This document shows, piece by piece, positions 22,516 to 36,979 of a stretch of 64,000 bases of DNA (the first letter of the stretch is position 1; each line of letters opens with the position of its first letter). Under the pieces are notes generated by a model. The model was not told the DNA's origin, did no database searches, and saw only the letters and a program-made list of their open reading frames with translations. Source of the DNA: Astur gentilis (taxonomy: Eukaryota; Chordata; Aves; Accipitriformes; Accipitridae); assembly GCF_929443795.1 (NCBI RefSeq), contig NC_064880.1, positions 29,730,605-29,794,604 on the forward strand, given 5' to 3'. A program made the position numbers and the translations under genes.

Positions 22516-25500
22516 GTAATCCAGCTTCAGTCAGAAATTCTAATACCTATGTGTTTATAGGGACAAGAATGTGGGGATGGCAGCGAAAGTGGATTGCTGG
22601 AGGTTTACAGCAAATTTTTTCTGCCTTTGGAGTTTGTAAATCTGAGTTCCTCCTTTCTTTTGTGGGTTGTAGGAAGAACTGAAATGCTTGCATTTCTCTC
22701 TCTGAAATGCTTTTGCATTGTTTTCTGACACAGCCAGCTCTGCATTAAAACAATGGTTATAAAGAGTTCTCAAGCTTCAGAGCTTCAGCTAGTCAAGAAG
22801 GAATTTCCCCAGACATCCAATTAAGTATATAGATCCAAGGATTTTGTTTGTTTGCAGCTTCCTCTAAAGGAGGAGAGGCTGACCATAACTAGACGTGGGA
22901 TACCAGGTAATGTGAGCCAGTATTCCGAGTTGTACAGAAAAACCTCTTAGATGCAGCTAACTTGTCTTGCTCGTGTACTTGTGTTAGACTGACTGCTGTC
23001 TGGGAGGGAATACACCTGCAACCCAGATGGGGAAGGTCCTCGGTAGTGGAGGCTAGAGTTCATTTGCTGAGATCACTTGGGCATATCTCACCTCATCATT
23101 TTCCTGCTTGTGTTGAAGTTTTGCCTGTTGGATGCTTATTTGTGCTCCTCTACCTTCTGCCTCACCAAGTAGTTTAATACCCCAAGGGGGACAAATATTT
23201 TGGTTTAACTAGAAATTTTGGGAATTGATGTGGGCCATCTGAATGAAACTTAATGGTTTCTGATTAACAGATGGCCAGCTGAAAGCATCTAATAATTCTT
23301 TCTGACCTTGAACTATAAAATTTTGAAATATACTATTTAATGACTTTTGTTTAGGGCTCTTTGCTTAACAGGATTAGAGTTGTGGTTCCATTTTCTTCTT
23401 AAGTTGCCTTTAAAGACATGCTTATAACTCTAGTGATTATTATTGTTCCACTAAATACCTCTGAGAAATCCTTCATCCTCCCCCTGGAAACTGTCAGCAC
23501 TGTTTTTACTTGGTGAGAAGTGTCAGTAAAGACAGATGTCAAAGCTTCTGCTAGTCAGAATGAAATGCAGATTGTGCTCAAGCAAACTGGGAGGAAGGGG
23601 TGTTAGTACACACACAAGACTGCAGCATAATACCCTGTGCCAAGGAAAAAATTCCTTTCGTCATTGTATGTCATCAGTATGTGAAGTACACAGGGGTTCA
23701 GAGTAGCTTCATCACATTCTCTAGTTTTATTGGGAAGGAGGTCAAAATGTATGGGTTTGAAGCATGAAGACTGAATGAAGATTGTACTGCTTAATGAGAG
23801 CTTCATGGCAGCACTGGTTCCTAACATACATGTGATATATGCTAGTATGCTCCATTTACTTTATTGCTTTGTAGAGAGGTTTACAGTTTAATCAGTATTA
23901 GTGATGAACCTGGAACTACAATGCATTGAGTTCCTTTAACAAATGCAACAAATGACATAGTCACATTCTGCTTACCTTAGAAAACCGAAGATGTTTTAGA
24001 GCAGACCAAGTGTAATTCTGGTGATTGCTGAACCATTCAGTCTGCTGAAGTATAGGGTCCAGCAACATTCAAACACAGATGACATTTGAAGTTCCCTTGC
24101 CCTTTGGTTCCTTTCAACTTTGCGTTATGAACAAGACTTCACGACAGCTAACGATAATCCTCTGTGACAGATTTTTAAAACAGATGCTTTTTTTGTAACA
24201 CAAAGATGGAGGAAAAGAGTGAGCATTGTGTGCAGTACAGTTTCCATGTTTGTTAGAAAGGTAAAGGCAGTGAAAGAAACACTAAGAAATTCAGCCATTT
24301 TTCGCTAAGCTTTTACCTTCAGGTATGAAATTGGCCAGCTGTTATAAACTGGTTTCTTGTTTCTCTATAATATACTGATCTGATTTAACACTAAAAACAC
24401 AGTTTGGGGACAAACAGTTCATTCTGCCCAACCTTCTGAAACTCATCTTCAGATGCTTTTGGTGAACATTTACTGTAATGTATTCTGTTTGCACTACAGT
24501 TTGTACATTGAATATAATCTCATCTTCTTCACTATATGCATGTAAACAAGGCTATTTGTGCAGAACAGTGTTATCTGTTATTCTTTGAGTTTTGTTATTT
24601 GCAATGTTACACTTCTCTTTTTCTCAGCTAAAAGGTGTGCTAACCATTTATTATAAACAGAAACGTGATTGCATTTACTAGACACATGACAAAAATAAAA
24701 AGCAGCACAATTTTTTTTAAATGATACAGTCAGATATGTTTAAAATCTTCTTTGAATACATCATGAGTAGTTAATAAAACAGTTGGTGAAATCAGAAAGT
24801 GAAAAAAAGTTTTGCAAAGGATTTGCAAGGAGGAAAAGAGTTACATTTGTCATGTTTCCTATACAGTAATGTGACCAATGGTAACATTAAAACACTTGTC
24901 AAGAAAAATCTATTTAGTTGTAGCCCTGAAACCTGAGCCCCACAGTCATCCCCAAATCCCAAGGCCCAGATTTAGTTGTATTGAGGAAACTCCTAATAAT
25001 TACTGTGAAATGAAACTACTACATTGGATGGTCTTTCTTGCTTGTCCAGCCATTAAATTAACTCTTTAAATGCATTTCTGGTTTTGATTTTTGTTTTGGT
25101 AAGGATGTCTGAATTCTTATTGGTGTTGAAAATCAAACACATAAAAAGAATAATGGGCTGCTTAGGATAAGGCGTTTTATCACTGACATTTTCCAAGGTT
25201 AGAACAGGCTTTTCAAACAAAAAGAAAGTCTGGAAACTGAAAAAAAATAAATACTGTTTGGCTTATTTCTGTTGTTCTCTGCCTCTGTTTCACTGCAATA
25301 AACTTCAGCTGTAATGTAGATGTTTCATTCTGTACACATACTTCATAGAAAAATGGTAAGACTTCTGGTCAGCAAACAAGATAAGCTTTCCTGAAATGCT
25401 TCTCCTTTTCCAATGCTTCCTTGTGTTTTATTGATAAAGTATTTTGCAACTTCCTGACTGTGTAATGAAGCTGATTTTTTTTTTTTTTAAATTGATGTAC

Positions 25501-28500
25501 AGAGGAAAAGAAAGCATCACATAAAAAGGGATCAACTAAAAATAAAGCAAACAATCCAAAACATCATTCAGCTAGCTGTGTAAACTCAAAATTCTATTTT
25601 TCATTCTTTTTTGGCCAATACCCATGAAAATTTCCTTTTGCTTTTACCTGTACTTTCTCTCTTCTCTCACCTTATGTTTTTGGCTCCAAACTCCCGATAA
25701 GGAATGCACTGTTTTCTGGCTGTTGTACTTTTGTTTAGGCCAAGAGCTTCAGCCAGATCTTTCTGTATTTTGCCCCAGGCATTTGTCCCACTTTCCTTTG
25801 ACAGAAGAATAGAAAACCACGTCTGTAGTATTCCTAAATTAATTATACTTTTCCAGGCTTAAAATACTGTGACAGATCAACAAAACAGTAGCAGAAAACT
25901 AATTCCTTCAAAAAATATGAAAAAAGGAAGTTGTGTAAGATGGTGTAATTAATCTTGCAATAAAAATAATTGTTTACAGTTAAAATTAATGTAACATGCA
26001 TTCCTCAGCAGATAATAAATTATGGGTTTTCTCATTAGCATTTGAATTGATTTCCTCTAATTTCTGAGGAACACATGAGCATGTGACTAGATTAAGTTTA
26101 ATTGGACTACAGCTGGCACTGATTGTGTGTGGATAGGGTGGGGGTTTCTGACTGATTTGGCATCTTCCTGCATTGTGTTTCATTGTCTGTTTCTTCCCAT
26201 TCAGCTTTTTCTGTACAGATTATAAGGCACTAGGAGAAATATTAGAGAATTAAAATGGAAAAAACCCCTCTGATTTGTGAACATAGAAAAATGTAGGTGA
26301 AGTATTTATAGAAGGTCTGTATAGCAAGCAGGCTGAAAGCAAGGTGAACATCATACTTTGAGCCAAATTGCTATGCAGTATAACATGCAGATGATACAGA
26401 CATTATCAGAAGAGCATTTGTGAATCTTATTTCAGCAGCATAAGGCACTGCTGAGTAGCTCTCTGCTGCTTCCTCACTAACTGAATGTTACTGCTGTCAC
26501 AGGAGAAAGTTGACCGAGATCTGTATTACGTTCCAGAGCTCAGTTTAGTGCTTTAACAAACCGTGAACTGGAGCAGCTGGGGCAGGAGTACACACTCTTT
26601 CATACTAACTCTTGTTGCGCAGGCAGTAAGCTGTGACAGACAATGAGATTTTAAAATTTTTCAGCTAGTGTTACTGGAGTTCCTCTATCAGCCTAGCTAG
26701 CCCAGATTTCTTCCTCCAACAGTGGCCACCAATAGCTGCCTATGGAAGGGCATGAGATTAGGTCAAATATGTAGTGATAATCCCCTCTCTGTTCTTCTAG
26801 TCCTCATTGATATATGGCTCTAGGATTTCATGAAGCAAACGTGATATCTTTGTGTATAATAGCCCTGGATGGATTTTTCTTTCATGATATCTGACAGCTT
26901 TTAAAATACACATTGAATTTGAATGCTGAATCTTCAGCATTCCTGGCATCCTTGCCTCATTTCGTTAGTATAATTGTTCACTGGTTGAACTATTTTATTT
27001 TGATACTGTCTAATTCTTGTATTAGAGAAGACCTTTCAGCTTTTTCATGCAACTTCTGATTTTTAGTTAGGATCATGTCTTCTTTGAGGCAGGCCTTTAA
27101 ACTAAAGAGTCCCATTCTATTTAATAACTTCTGTGTAGAAGTCACTCCAAGTCTCAATTGTCTTTGCTGGCCTTTTCTTTCTGTTTTCAAAATCTGCTAC
27201 AATTTTTTGAGCTAGAGAAACCAAAGCTGAATTGAGTACTCAAGAGTAGCTCGTTCTGGATTCATACAGTGACATAATGATTTCTGCTTTTTTTCTCTGT
27301 TCCTTTCTGAAGACTGTAGATTCACAGGGAGTACCATGCTATTCAGCATGACTGGGGGTGACAGAAACAGGACTACTAAATATACAAAGGTATGGAGGGC
27401 TACCTGTTGAAAAGAGCATCATGCAAGTAGTGGATAGTTTAGAGACTATGCTTCTTGTCTTCTACTAAGATGTTTCACACACTGAAAAAGGAAACAGTTT
27501 AAAGAATCTGTAGATGATAAAATAAATTCAGTGGAGGAAGTACTGAACTCGGGGCATATGGTGAGGTTATTAGTGGGAAAGAAAAGGCCACAAGGTATAA
27601 TGAAAAGGCAGATGCTAACAGTGAGCAATTTAATAAGAAATACGGATAGAGAGCCAGACTCACACACAGTATAATTCAATTTAGGTCAACATTTGAGGAA
27701 ACATATGAAGAATGAATTTGGTTCATGCTGTATAATCTTGGGTTTGATTCTCTCAGTCATCTTTTGTCTTCCAGGTGCTTTCCATCATAGCTAGAGATGG
27801 AAAACAATGTTTACTGTTGGTTCATGCTGTACTTGAAACAAGTAACACATGTGAGGGGAAGTAGAGCGAATGTTTTACAAGTCAAATTTAAATAAAAATA
27901 TTTTAACTAATAGGTTCCTCGGATAGTTTTCCAGAACTGTTTTTAAAATGTCCACTGAGAAGTCAGACAAAGGTATTTTAAGAATGAGTGGTGGACTAAG
28001 AGACTTTATATTCGTGGCATTTCTTTAGACCTTTCTTCCAAACAAGGAAATCTGTAGATAGACCAAACCTAATTGGAATGGGGAGAAAACAGAAAAAGAC
28101 AATATAGGGGGTAACCTCACTCAAAAAATCAAGAAAGGGAGAAAGAGTGAAAGATGTCTACGTTTTGCTTGCATTTGGATTAAGGTGTAGCCTAATGCAT
28201 GAGTTGCCCCATGTACTCAGCTTTTTCTTTTACATATACATTGCAGAGCATAATTGGAAATGTAGCCTTTGCAACTTATGAAAACTTTGGTGCTGTCTAG
28301 TGGATATTTTTGGCAGAAATAAGAGCATATGCAAAATTATCTGTTCTGCCTACTTCATCCTTTTTTTTCCGGAAGGCTGATACTAGCTTTTGAAACACAA
28401 TCTTAAAAATGTTTGAGATATTTGCCTGATACACGTTTGAAATAAAAAAAAAAGAAACAATTTTCCCTTCTTGGGATAAATATACTATGCAGAATTAATT

Positions 28501-29759
28501 CCCCCATGTGAGACTTTGGCCAGTAATTATACAGTTGCTTTGAGAAGCTTATAATTGCTTCTTAAACCTCTGTAAACACTGAGGAATGTAGTTTTACATT
28601 TCATCTGAAAAATTATAACTCCAGCAGTACAGTGTGTGTTAGCACCATGCTGAGACATTGGCTTACCACTAATTTGAAAAAAAGAATACCCCCTTTTCAG
28701 GGCCTGACACTGACTCTTCCAGATGGGTTTTTCATGGGGTATTTTCTGCCAAATACTGTTAAGGCATTTGCTAGGTATTAGAAGTTTGTGAGTTTTAGGA
28801 AGGTTAGAACCCTAGATATTTTGGCTACAGACCAATTTCAGGATATCTGTTTCTTGGGACCAGAGCTGTTAAAGTAACATCTTGTAATAGGGAAAAAATC
28901 TTAATATCAAACTTTAAATTTCTTAGTTAAACATAGATATAATTCTGTATCTAATTATATGTAGCAGTGTATTTATGTAAATTGTTATTTATTATTTGTA
29001 TGACAGTAATACATGTCATACAAATTCATGTCATAGACTTGGTACTTACTGTGTTCAGATCTTACAGACAGAAAAGCTCCAGCTTGCATGTAGTGTTTTA
29101 AAAATTTTTTTTGAACACTGTGGGTGTGGGGTTTACTGTGCATGCCAAAGAAGATGGGATTACCAGGCTAGTGATCAGCTGGCAGTGGGATGCCCTTTTT
29201 AGAAGCAAGGCAAGATTCAAAATAGGGAAGTAAGCAGCAGTGATGCTTTTGCAGTGCTTTCCAGAAAAAGCCAACTGCTGGTACTGTGCCTGCAGTAAAA
29301 ATATGTTCCTTACTGTTTCACTTAAGCATGAAAAATAATTTTTCCAACCTTAAAACCAAAACAGATCACTAGAAGAAGTAGTTGAGAAAAAAAGGAACAA
29401 GAGCAGTTAATTGCAAGTCTGATCAGACCTGTTCTGCATTGTCCTTTTCTACTTTTTTTGTACCTCTTTTGTCCCATCCCCAGCTGTGAGCAAATAAAAT
29501 CCTTACTGTAAAGTCCATCTTATATTTAAGCATTAATTTGGAGAGATGCTATGAACTGCCCAGCTTCTCAATGTTATTAATAAAGTATTGCAGGTTTCTA
29601 GGGAAACTTCTGCAATCAAGGGCTCTTACAGCCTTCAACCCTCAACAAATTTTTTTCTTCTGTGCTCAATTTATATGCCTATGTCCTTTCAAATTTGAAG
29701 ATTTTAGCTAGCCTCAACAAGACTCTTGCTTCAGTGACATGCTCTGATCAAAGTATATA

Positions 29760-30110
29760 GTACAATTTAACTCAGCAAAATGCGCTGTGTACCATCTCTA
29801 ATTGGCTGGGCTGTCAGTACGGGATTTTAGCCTGCCGAGAACTTTCAATCTCCTGTGCTTTATGTGCGTTAAATATCTCACCATCTACAAAATGCCTTCT
29901 CTCCCCCCTTACTTTGTGCTGCAGGAGAGCTATAGTCCGTAACCTTTGTTTTCGGTTTTATCATAAATTGAAATACACGCACACTTAAATTTTCCTAATA
30001 AATAAAGTGCTATGTTGTTCTAAAGCTGCCTTTTCACCTCATTACAGCTCAGCGGAGTGGAGAGTGATGTCATGGTTGACCCAGCACCAGCATGCCCATA
30101 AATGATACAG
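29760..30110. other. Candidate conserved non-coding element
   Basis: A dense mixture of short transcription-factor-like words (CTAATTGG, TTTTATCATAAATT, CAGCTGAGC-like and TGATGTCA-like motifs) without simple repeats or open frame. The texture is that of a developmental enhancer. This is inference from composition only; no alignment was possible. Confidence 0.25.
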
Positions 30111-31103
30111 TATGTTCCCCCCTTTACTTCCTGGCTAAAGCACTGGGAAGGAGCTTAATATGAAATTCATGCCGTGATGACAGATTTAAAAGTTGCTACA
30201 GACTGTAACAGACAGCAACTGCATTTTGCAGACATACATGACACATACCACTCTCTTGTATTCTTAAGTGATGACATTTTCAGTTTAAAGAGTTATGCTT
30301 CTATTGCGTATTATGGCTGTCTGTCTACAAAATTAGGCGGGAGGAGGGAAGGAAAGGACAGGACAGAGAAAACACTGAACTTGATATAGAGCTCTGCTTG
30401 GAGAATATGTCGAATATTAATCAGTGGTTGGAGGGGCGGCACACACCAGTTTTCAAGCAGACTGCACTTCTGCTCTGTGCCTTTTGGGGGATTTCGACTG
30501 TTTGGAGATGGACAAAGCAGTTGTACTTATTCTGGTGAAATGGGCCCCTCGCACTTTTAACAAGGAGACTCTGAAAAGCCAAACGGTGCTAAACTGTAAA
30601 TCTGCAAGCAGGAAACTAACATGCCAAACTTGAGACACCCTTCTTTGGCTGGGCTTTCCAAGCAATTAAATAAATAGCCATCATGTGGTGTCTCCAGGGC
30701 AGTAAAACATGCCACTGAGGAGAATTTACAGGAATGGGCCAGGGAGGGTGTTGCCTGATAGAGAGCTCTGATATTCTCCACTTGCACCTATGTCTGTGCT
30801 GGAGAAGCTTCTCATGAAAATAAAGCTTGATTGTAAATATGAGCACTGGTTTATAACCTTGGCATCTTCCTTCACCCTCTGCTGGCTGTCCTTTTCTGCA
30901 TCTACTCCATATCACACCATACATGACAGGTAAATAGTCACTCAAATTGATATAAAGCAAAGTTATGCAAATATGTAGGAATGGATTACTAGCGTTGCAC
31001 TAGATCAGAAAACAAAATTACATTGGCCTCTTATCAGAAGGCATTTCATACTGTTACTGCAGTTTATGCCAAAGAGGCAACGTCCTCCACTGGTTGGAAA
31101 AGC

Positions 31104-31121
31104 ATATATATATATATATAT
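31104..31121. repeat. (AT)9 microsatellite
   Basis: Perfect alternating AT for 18 bases. Confidence 0.9.
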
Positions 31122-31138
31122 TAATTTCCTTCAGGATT

Positions 31139-31300
31139 CTTAGGTGCCTGACCGGAATTTCAGAAAAGCTGAAGAAAAAGAATACCCTCGAGAATTCCTC
31201 CATGTTCTATTCTGAGGTACATGTGTGCAAAACCAAGATTTTATGATTTTTTTTTTTAAGATGCTGAGCACCCTTAAGTCAGAGTTGAAGGAAATCAGCC
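31139..31300. repeat. Possible MITE-like fossil in two blocks
   Basis: CTTAGGTGCCTGACCGGAAT near 31139 and AAGATGCTGAGCACCCTTAA near 31259 resemble two conserved blocks of old sauropsid palindromic repeats. The middle is diverged and includes a T-run, so whether both belong to one insertion is uncertain. Confidence 0.35.
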
Positions 31301-32860
31301 CCATGCAGAATTATGTCTCCAGCGTGGTAGGAATGCCCAGTCACGAGAGACATGATCAATAAAGTTTATAGTTTATGTACCTCAATATTGAGTTTCCACA
31401 TTTTGATTTAAGGAGTTCCCGGTAACATAACCCATGGGGGCTAAATTTTCCCACTCTGCATGAATGAAATGTTGCCATTTGTTCAGCATTCAGGTTATTT
31501 ATCATTTGGAGTCCTCCCCATGTTACTGAAGCCAAATCCTCTCACAGAAAGAGGCAATTCTTAAAAAAGAGTATAAAGCTTTGCTCCAATAAGACATCAG
31601 CTTAGTGAAGAGCAGAGCTATTTGAATTAAATCAAAACAGAATCAAAACTTGAACACTGTTGAACCCACAAGGTTTTGTCTCTCAGGCAAACTCTTTTGA
31701 GTTTCAAAGAAATTGCGGCATTTTTGACCTTATTAAACTCATGAAGTGCTGCGAATTTCATCAAATGATTGACTATATGAGATTTCCAATTTTGGTCTTC
31801 AGTTGAGTTTGCTTGCAGAAAGATTGCTAAAGCATGCCTGCATATAAAGATCCAGTTCTTCAACAGACAACCTGATGTGAGAGTGATATTTAAAGTATAT
31901 TACCTATTTTTCAATATATATCCTACAATCTGGAATTTATGTGTCTGAGTACAACCTGTGTAAACACCTAAATGTTTGACTCTGATTTTGAAGAGATATC
32001 ACACTATTTTTCCCATCCAGTCTTAGCTGAAATGTTGTAAACAGTTTTGACATAGGTAGTAGAGTATGTGGTGTTTTCTGTCTTCTGTTACAGGTGCCAG
32101 ACCAGTGGGAACATCTTTTTAATTCTTCATTCATTCCAGTTTCCCACATCCATATCAATTTATCTTTGTCTCTTGCAGAGCCTCACTTAGCTGAGTAGCT
32201 CTCATTTGTCCCATGACCTTTGACTGCTACTGGTTATGTTGAGTATAGAATAAGGAGGGGAAGCTGCCATGAGAAAGGTGTCTTTTTTTCTCCATCAATC
32301 CCTTGAGGAATTCAGCCTCGTCACTGCAGAAAATGTGAGGATGTTATGTAAGTTTCTAGTTTTATTTGCATTCAAAATTATGTTTTTAACAATTACTGTC
32401 ACTGCAAAGAATATGAAAAACTATTATTAGCAAAAAGTTATTGTCATTGTATTTTCTGGAAGGTCAGCTGAGGGTATATTAGTACAGAAGTCATGCAGAT
32501 TTCTTCACAGCAGAAAAACGCATTGACAGTGAATGTCAGATTTTTGTAAATTACTGTTTTAAACCAGAAAATATTAAATTGCCATCAGTTTGCTAGTTAT
32601 TTTACAGCATATGGAGGATGGTTACTAATTTTTCAATATTGAGATATTTTAAAATGAAACATAGCTGACCATGTAAAATGGAAGGAATTAGAGACTGTTT
32701 AAAACTAGTGGCTTGTTCTGCAAACCTGGAGCATGGATTAGTAGCATGTGAAAAGGGAAGTCACCAGGGATGAAATATTGACCAAGCTAGCAGGTCCTCA
32801 TCAAATGAAAGTGTAACAAACTAGAATGTTATTAATCACTACTTCTCATGTGTGGTTTGA

Positions 32861-32884
32861 TTTTTTTTTTTTTTTTTTTTTTTT
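32861..32884. repeat. T24 homopolymer
   Basis: An uninterrupted T tract in AT-rich surroundings. Confidence 0.9.
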
Positions 32885-35121
32885 GCCTAAGCAATATCAT
32901 TAATTGGGAAATGTAATATTGTAAGTATACTTCTGTAAAAATGATTGTGATTTTTTGCCAATTCAGTATACTTATTCTGATTATTGCTAAAAAAAAAATA
33001 ATAAAAAAAATTAATTGTATTTTGCTATTTCCAAAATCTTCCCTGGAGATCTGAAACTGAAACTGTCATGGGAATACTCTGCCAAATCTTTATTTGTGTG
33101 AATCATCCCACCAGATCGTGCTGACAAAATGGGCTGACCTAAATAAACACCATTTTACTTTTTATATTTTGAATGAGACCCCTATGCAGGTGGTGACAGC
33201 AAATTAGTAAAACTTATTACTGGAAGAAAAATCATATTCTTAAATAGAATTTATAGCTGTTAAACCTAGAGCACCAGGACCCAGCCTCTGACCAATTATA
33301 TGCAATTTCATGGACCTGAATATGATTGTACAAAATGTGATTAGCAAGTTATATGTGTATCATCTGGAATACCAGATTAACTCTGCGTGGTAAAACCTTT
33401 ATTCTGGGATGTGAACATTGCCCTGCCTTGCAGAGACGAGCATCTGCCTTCCAAAGAATTAACAGTCTGCTTGGACTTTAGCAAACATTGGAGTGGTATA
33501 AGCTAGCTCTGGTTGCCACCTGAGTCAGTTAGGAGTTCTCCTGGACATGCAAGGTGAAAGATGGTGGAAACAGACAAGGACCTGACAGCAGGAAGACTTA
33601 AACTTCTTTCTGTTTCAGGACAGACAAATCCTTGAGAAAGGGTTGAATTTGAATAGGTTATAAATATGGATTTGAGTAATGAAAGAATATGCACGTTCCA
33701 AATTTAGATCCTCTTCTATGAACACAGAGTTGGGAAGAGATGTGTAATATGAAAGCCTACATGTACCTGACAGTTTAACAGCTGGAATGTGTAGGATGAC
33801 AGCTGTAGAGCTAGAACATTCTTGCAGTGACTAACCCATGGTACTCGAATGGTAACAGGCTGCTGCACCATAAACTGCATGGGCCAGTTTCCACACCACA
33901 AGACTGGTGTGGAAGAAGTGTCTTCTAGTGGCTTACATCAGACAGGCAAGCTCCCTGGCCTGCTGCAGCGTAATTGGGAAAGGACCTGAAACCTGAGCAT
34001 CCTCAGGGAATTGTAATAGGAAATGCCCCATAAACATGTGGCAAAACTTTGTTGATATGTGTTTGAGTATGTATGTGCTTCTGGATTTACATATAGATAA
34101 ATATGTGCTGAATGCATTGAATTATATTTTAGGCAGATAGGGTGCAAGTCACATTACAGTGACAGAGAGAAAGGGAGATGGAGCCCAGGTCTGATTAGTG
34201 TAGAACTGAAGGTGTATACATAAATCATCCTATTTTCTTTGTTTAAGTGTTACCTGGAAACAAGTCTGGAATTATTTAAACTCGTACACTTCATTGAAAT
34301 CAGTAGGGTAAATAAGTCTAGAATTCTTGTGCATAAAATATTAGTTGTTCTTTTTAGCTTTCCAATATTAAATGGGTCTCCATAGCACTATTAGTAACTT
34401 TAATAACAATTAAGTGTTCAAAAGTCATGACTATTAATTCATTAGAAAAAGAGACAATATGCAATAGTGTTAAGTAGAATAAACACAACTGCATACACTG
34501 CATTTGGCTGTGTCTTTGCTTATATGTACATTACAGAGCAGTAGTCCAGTGCATGGCTACTCAGAAAGAAATAGCATGCACAGAAGACAGTGGATATAGT
34601 ACCATCTGTATCAGCTTAGAGACAGAGATGCTACAGCCTGTGACGAAGCAACATGCAGATCACAGCATGAGGGCTTGCCAGCGGTTCCCTTGCCAGTAGC
34701 GGGTAGAGAAAGAAGGAAGCAAAACAGTCTGTTGCAGTGTCCCAGCCCAGCAACACAGAAAACAGTGTTACAGTACAGGAACATTTTATCACTTAGGTCT
34801 TTAAGCTGTATAATGCTTCCTGGATTCTCACATTCCTCACCAGTAATTGCTTGTACTGTGATAGTCTGCAAATTTGGAGGCTGATTCTACAAATCTTGCT
34901 CATACGACTTCTCCTTAAAAACACAAGTTATCGTCTTGGAGTCAGTGGTTACTCATGTGAGCAAGACTAGAGTTCTTGAACTGATATCTCATTCAACAAA
35001 ATTAAGGAAAAAGGACTTTTCTCTCCTTTGCCCGTATTTATGAAGCGATTTTTATTTCATATAGAAGACCGATAGGTCTTGCTGCATTGGTGCAACATCT
35101 CTATATAATTGTAAGCCTGTT

Positions 35122-35195
35122 ACACTTTGAAGTGTATTATTTCTCCTTTTTTTCCCTCACACTTCAAAGTGTATTATTTCTCCTTTTTTTCCCTC
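35122..35195. repeat. 37-bp tandem duplication with an inverted hairpin loop
   Basis: Units at 35122-35158 and 35159-35195 are the same 37-bp sequence apart from the middle of the starting palindrome. Unit 1 begins ACACTTTGAAGTGT and unit 2 begins ACACTTCAAAGTGT; each is the exact reverse complement of the other. The remainder (ATTATTTCTCC, T-run, CCCTC) is identical. Confidence 0.95.
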
Positions 35196-36400
35196 CGTGA
35201 TACTCACATGACACTGGAATGTTGTCTCTGATCTCTAGTGAGTTGATACAGCTCTGAAAGTATGGCAAATGACAGGAAAAATACTGAAATCAGACCTGCC
35301 AATCTACTTCACTTCAGTGCATGAGAGGTACACCTGATCTGTGTGTGGGGACAGAGGGACAGCAACTTCCTTGAGATAAATGACTGATGCAGAAGTGTCT
35401 AGCATTACCAATTTGCTTCCAGTCTGTTTGACAGGTGAAGCTGTGGGGCAAAGCTGCTGATGATATGTGCTTTCCTCTGGAATTCTTTGGGTAGTATGGC
35501 CTAACTGGTAGGCAGAGTACCAGTTGCAGTGAAACATGGCAGCCTGTGCTTGGCTTCAGGAATTCATGCACCAGGCACCAACTCAAAATTAACTATTTGC
35601 TGTGCTGTACGTGTTCTCACACCTTCATGTGTTGTTAGCACTGTTTCTGAAGAGTAGGAGGTGACACGAGTCTCACATTGACAGCATGAGAAGAATAGGT
35701 ATAGATTTGGGAGATGAAGAAATACCTAAATAACACAGAAGGGAGGAATATATCACAGAAGAAATATCACCACTAAAAGCACCTCTTGCTATGTCCATGT
35801 GTGTATAACAAAAAATTAACAGACGTGATTCTCATTCTGCTTGAAAGGAATGCTTATACATTACTGTCCTCAAAACTTTCTTCTTTTTTTTTTTTTTAAT
35901 GTCTACAAAAACTTTATAACAACATGCCAAAAAATTCAGTCTCATTTCCTTACTTGCATTCCTCTGTTGGTCTGTCATTGTCAGTCATCTTGTCTTGGAA
36001 ACTGAACTCTTTAAGTAAAGACCCCCTGTGTTTTACAGCACCTGTCGCAGTGGGTTCAAGTTTGTGGTCACATTAATGCAAATATATAATAAATAAATTT
36101 AAAATCTGTTAAAAGACAATATTCAAGTGGATACTCAAACCAATGAATAGTAGCCGTGCCAAAAAAGATCACGAAAAGAAAGTGCACAAGAGATTATGCT
36201 GAAGGCCTCATTGTCCTTCAGGCAGATGTTGTACACATGATAGCTGTTGGAATTATTTTCATGCCAAAGGTGAGCACATTGAATATCTAATACAAGTTTG
36301 TAATATGATATTGTAGAAAACCACATTAGCAAAAATTTGGATGGCAGATGCAGAGGCTTTCAATCAGCTGTGGTGCTGGGAAGTACCAAAAAAAGATTAA

Positions 36401-36480
36401 AGGCCAAATTCTACTCATGTCCAGTAGTAACTTATTTCACCAACCATGCAATTGGAATAAACAGGCAAAGTAAATCAGGA
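36401..36480. repeat. Decayed palindromic MITE-like repeat (GGCCAAATTCT family)
   Basis: Begins AGGCCAAATTCTACTCATGT and ends GGCAAAGTAAATCAGGA. The order of blocks (GCCAAATTCT, then GTAACTTA, then AATTGGA, then TAAATCAGGA) matches a palindromic repeat common in turtles and crocodilians, of which this seems to be one arm plus the centre. Confidence 0.55.
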
Positions 36481-36979
36481 TAAAGGAAGGCAGGTGATCA
36501 TCCACAACAATGGATTTTTTATTTTTTTTTTTTTATGGTAGATGGTGTTTACCTAGGAGGGATAGGATAATTTATTTAGGAAAAAAAAAAAAAATGCTGA
36601 GCAGCTAAAAACTGGAATTGTATCACTTAAACCAGCAGAGACCACTTTATCTAATACATTTCATACAGAGCCACTGATCTTTGATAACTAAATCTCAATT
36701 TAAATTTGCCTAAAGTCATCTGGAAATGGGGTATGGCTTATTTCTGTTATTCAGAGCCGATCACCCGAACCATCAAAGTATTACAGGAGTTTTGAAAGCC
36801 AGGTTGTGAATATCACCTTTGACAAGAAGCAGTGTCACTTCTTGTAGCTGCCCTCTGGTAGGCTGAAAGAATTCAAATCCTGACAATGCTCTGACAGAGT
36901 TTTCTCTGATTTCAGATGACAACATAAATGGTTCTGTACTTACGTAAAATTCTTTCTGCAAGCAGATTTTCTGCTATTC

